NCBI GenBank assembly: GCA_964606385.1
Contig: CAZSFZ010000006.1
Coordinates: 59,462-123,461, forward strand
DNA from: Aquincolibacterium sp964606385
GTDB taxonomy: Bacteria > Omnitrophota > Omnitrophia > Omnitrophales > Aquincolibacteriaceae
Direction: 5' to 3'
Length of the DNA stretch: 64,000 nt
Part shown: positions 62,801 through 64,000 of the stretch, piece after piece
Numbering within the stretch: the stretch's first letter is position 1
How the letters are laid out: every line of letters starts with the position of its first letter
Program-made: the position numbers and the translations under genes
The notes under the pieces: model-generated
The model's input: only the letters and a program-made list of their open reading frames with translations
Databases searched by the model: none
What the model was told of the DNA's origin: nothing

Positions 62801-64000
62801 CCTACGCAACTGGCAATGTAAGCGGAAGTAATTCGGTAGGTGGTTTGGTGGGTCTTGCCCAGTATGTAAATATTACTAACTCCTATGCCACCGGAAATAT
62901 TTCTGGTACGCGGGTTTTGGGCGGATTGATCGGGGAGCTTTGTGACGGAGTTACGATTACCAACAATTATTCCACGGGGTTAGTGAGCGGTACAGGTGAT
63001 TATATTGGGGGATTTTCCGGCTCTGATTACGGAAGTGCTTTTGTTTCCAACTACTGGAATGTTGAGACTTCTGGTCAGAGTAAGGGAGTGGGAACAGTGA
63101 GCGCTGATCCGGCAGGCCTCACCGGGAAAACCACAATTGAAATGATGCAGCAGGCGACGTTCTCGGGATGGGATTTCACGAGCACTTGGAAGGTTTATGA
63201 TGGACTTACCAATCCTTTACTCAAAGCCTTCCTGGCTCCTTTAACAGTGACAGCCAATTCAGCAACAAATACTTATAATGGATCTACTACGGTTGCGGGC
63301 AATGGTGTGATTTATTCGACGACTCCTTCTCCCGAACTTCTGGGAACGGTCAGCTTTACCAGCCCGAGTAAAAATGTCGGGACTTACATCGGCGGTCTCA
63401 CTCCTACGGGATTGTATTCCACCCAGCAAGGTTATGACATCACCTATGTCTCGGGGAATCTTACGATCACCCCCAAGGGTCTGACGCTTACGGCAAGCGA
63501 TCAATCAAAAATCTATGGCGATTCGAATCTTGGAAGTTCGGCATTCACGAGTCAGGGCCTGATCCTGGGTGAAACCGTCGATTCGGTCGCGCTTTCCACG
63601 AATGCGCCCGTAAGCACCTCGGGAAATTATCGGGCCGGGAGTTGGTCCATCGCGGCGGCCAACCCTGCGGGGACCGGTTTTTCCGCTTCAAATTATGCCA
63701 TCACTTATGTTGGCGGGAATTTAACGGTAGCTCCCAAATCGATCAGTCTTTCAGGGATCACAGCGAGTAACAAGGTGTATGACGGCAATACTGTCGCGCC
63801 TGTTTCCACGGCTGGCGCGACCTTTACAGGTAAAATCGCCGGGGATAATCTCACGCTGAGTTCTACCGGTGTTTTTGATAGTAAGAACGTTGCTGAAGGA
63901 AAGACCGTTACCCTGATCAATACTTTGGGTGGTGCGGATCTTGGCAATTACACGATCTCGCAGCAAGGCACCACGACAGCGGATATCACTGCGAAGGCGA
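56863..64000 (+). CDS. Giant two-partner-secretion adhesin (filamentous haemagglutinin-like), C-terminus outside window
   Basis: At least 2379 residues in one open frame to the right edge. A long signal peptide (residues 1-60, ending VSPVMA) carries a 35-residue N-terminal extension. Residues of about 61-230 match the TPS domain (IGSSAMINLNNASLLASTIPL), needed for export through a TpsB partner, which is not in the window. Two homologous GLUG modules lie at about 567-846 and 1809-2116 (each ends QQATFSGWDF). Between them, about 1420-1655, are six repeats of the YxYxxxxW type about 40 residues apart (YRYESGSW, YKFESNAW), propeller-like. From about 2125 there are MBG and YDG repeats (VYDGNTVAPV). 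The product would be a long surface fibre for attachment. No frameshift was seen. Confidence 0.92.
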   Translation, partial: MQKEKDTTQNRAVPGESDATGLATELSQSDLRGRMGWRKATAAFTAFVFAWSMCVSPVMAETINLEGGSVEVNTQENTTNWNVTGNPVWNVPEFNVPQNNIYNISGLSQNASLALLVNGGQASNIFGTMNLSNLAFILQNIAGINIGSSAMINLNNASLLASTIPLNLNATDFFARQYAFSGEGGFLTNDGKIVGNNADLVALIANAIENTGTIEVPMGTVALAAGNTVTVGISPDGMVSIGVDEATANTMGLKDQIKNTGTISADGGKVILNAKAMDGLFEKAISLEKHGNAVSAVIADNGVIEFQSMDDIYNEALVQARGGEVKIEASQGGFTNAGTIDAQNGWIEVNVADDIMNEALIKASNGEIFLTSQTAGISNPGTLDAVDGSIEMAAAGDIKTMGNLTAAYLRERAAAFRIGGEYHVGQSFHDNFDDAITYAANTNVSGTISDIANIVINAGVTLTLTGNTVFNADSDMNGTGLITMATTSTIAGGGYNLTLRASQNSTIGVINNVNLLTLDRQGSYAPTYTSGTSVDDITANTIKTTYKPASGPALIKTVGAGNSSSPYLIYDITQLQNMSANLSAYYKLANDIDASSTTEWDGGAGFAPLAPSLGDILSAYTGNLDGDYHVVSNLYIYRPSSWLVGLLGSSGGTVRNLGLTDVDITGYSSVGALVGRNGTDWNGTGYWVQSGTIANCYTTGTVSGVGDISSDPRLGGGVGGLVGQHAVGSISNSYSAASVSGTSNIGGIAGALGGVRASSGSMSNAYAAGPLSGSTNIGGIIGSVVRAGSYSNNFWDNQTTGATKGVGNATSDPTGVTGRTTTQMAQQATFSGWDFGSNWSILGNVTYPRLKWQSEPIFENFAVPVVYGKAYAGLNSSATLAGTNVSLAVNGVYRETKATSSSGMYYFLVSGADVSLPTLVYLDGTAYKGAAVSIASDWGAVSLPKMNMPLYAGATLTAHAGNSAEITNNVFSQAKGSLSSSDILYSVSGSNLTVGNGTNPSTNFLIPQETTFNPGGSINFTNSATLALQQDSVLDLRGNNLTASAGSVTLDNAGTLKLYSDAAQTVSLTMDTDSGTVAYNGSGTYTGLKAGNAYYDLLFSGTGTYALNSALTVNGTATLSQGVLNSNNRGITLHDLVVSGGTLTGSAGALDINGDVTLSGGTFTAPSGTFTVAGNWTNSGGTFNPGNYTIIYDGNTTWNDPAQLYNVEIQGALVLTGNLTLSGGLNIHAGATFTPSGKTLIFNAGSSGRTIQTNGVHLGNVEFNNAAGGWQLVDALTTDNNLTVTAGTLDVHGQAVNAAGNITNLGTLTSSSGDLSLTANVISTGLMTNTASGGAIALHGLDDTDAIILNGNITTTAGNITFDGPVSLTTGVTVSTGAGSGDILFTDQLNSPNSSNLILNAGASGTITFTGAVGDSQTFPLGIYTASSDGGYVRKYNGSSWEDLGASGVYYPYYLAASNGIVYVGGYDSSWSVYSLYRYESGSWTDVTQGYSFNGIAVDSNGVGYAVTGDNIYKFESNAWTYYMGAPSSTYYIAFDRNDTLFAAGNGVYEYTAGSWQNLNAPSGQYNLGAGGAEQLYYFYDLSPETHYVYHYDGSSWQETLSPVYSPYVAADFSGAGYAGDWSGSIYKYENGMWSYSTSSSGSINAMAATGGVTTGGPLGAITVQNAGDVNFNSTLTATDFIQSAGSGTTSFYANTTILDDFNITNTNIDIATAINLSGFPTLTGTVNMNSGASWILHNPLTINGDLNLQTGSSMTQNSNLVISGDYNQTGGAFTGDPSKTFTVGGSFSVPDSGNGTFNRYGAQVSGAYQIRDVYDLQAMKGYLSSNFKLASNIDASDTASWNVGAGFVPISGYAGVFDGSDHVVDGLFMNRNVWGVGLFNFLTPTAHIKNVGLINVDIRGGSSVGALIGVTDDGLIEDCYSTGVIVGESILGGLIGRTQPNGAGVTIQRTYSSADVIGTGYRIGGLIGEHWGSNSVTDSYATGNVSGSNSVGGLVGLAQYVNITNSYATGNISGTRVLGGLIGELCDGVTITNNYSTGLVSGTGDYIGGFSGSDYGSAFVSNYWNVETSGQSKGVGTVSADPAGLTGKTTIEMMQQATFSGWDFTSTWKVYDGLTNPLLKAFLAPLTVTANSATNTYNGSTTVAGNGVIYSTTPSPELLGTVSFTSPSKNVGTYIGGLTPTGLYSTQQGYDITYVSGNLTITPKGLTLTASDQSKIYGDSNLGSSAFTSQGLILGETVDSVALSTNAPVSTSGNYRAGSWSIAAANPAGTGFSASNYAITYVGGNLTVAPKSISLSGITASNKVYDGNTVAPVSTAGATFTGKIAGDNLTLSSTGVFDSKNVAEGKTVTLINTLGGADLGNYTISQQGTTTADITAKA

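Overview
The window comes from a Gram-negative (diderm) bacterium: it encodes TolC-type outer-membrane channels, a TonB-dependent receptor, lipoproteins and a two-partner-secretion adhesin. Coding density is high, many genes overlap by ATGA or GTGA, and third codon positions are GC-rich. The mix of a PEGA protein beside a membrane glycosyltransferase, a membrane pyrophosphatase, DUF4912 next to a GH57 branching enzyme, and several B12-dependent radical SAM proteins resembles genomes of Omnitrophota or related uncultured diderms. That placement is an inference. I saw no rRNA, tRNA, CRISPR array or insertion sequence.

Layout. 1-4.4 kb (minus strand): a marR - outer-membrane factor - RND pump operon with a clear promoter and a palindromic operator, then a MarC family gene. 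5.1-8.2 kb: a PEGA protein and a processive-type glycosyltransferase. 8.3-8.5 kb: a strong promoter, a folded RNA and an intrinsic terminator just before a small secreted protein. 9-20 kb: TerC, H+-pyrophosphatase, an APC permease fused to UspA, a LacI-like sensor with no DNA-binding domain, a diadenylate cyclase, and glpK-glpD. 20-32.6 kb: an ABC-F ATPase, then one long tightly packed unit (esterase, TatD, TcdA-like, outer-membrane factor, MacA-like adaptor, MacB, MFS exporter, GlgB).

32.6-39.2 kb is a vitamin B12 import and activation locus under a cobalamin riboswitch with a terminator: btuB, a secreted TonB-like protein, btuF, btuC, btuD and a cob(I)alamin adenosyltransferase. 39.3-42.2 kb is a one-carbon block: tandem ACT protein, FchA-like cyclohydrolase, a FolD with all three catalytic residues replaced, and PanB, which uses methylene-THF. 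42.2-47.7 kb: a receiver-GGDEF-MshEN protein, several small or secreted proteins including a chagasin-like inhibitor, and a protoporphyrinogen oxidase-type flavoprotein.

47.7-53.5 kb has two B12-binding radical SAM enzymes. The second is translationally coupled to psd, followed by pssA and a LysE-type exporter, which suggests modification of phospholipids or membrane lipids; the upstream B12 locus could supply their cofactor. 53.7-56.6 kb: DUF4912, GH57 branching enzyme and a small winged-helix protein ending in a strong terminator. From 56.9 kb to the right edge runs one open frame of a giant TpsA-like adhesin with two GLUG modules, a six-repeat propeller-like insert, and MBG/YDG repeats; its C-terminus lies outside the window.

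Five intergenic imperfect palindromes (at least four sequence types) resemble dispersed repeats. The most interesting points are the FolD/FchA pair, the radical SAM-phospholipid gene coupling, the unidentified RNA at 8.3 kb, and the GGDEF-MshEN fusion.
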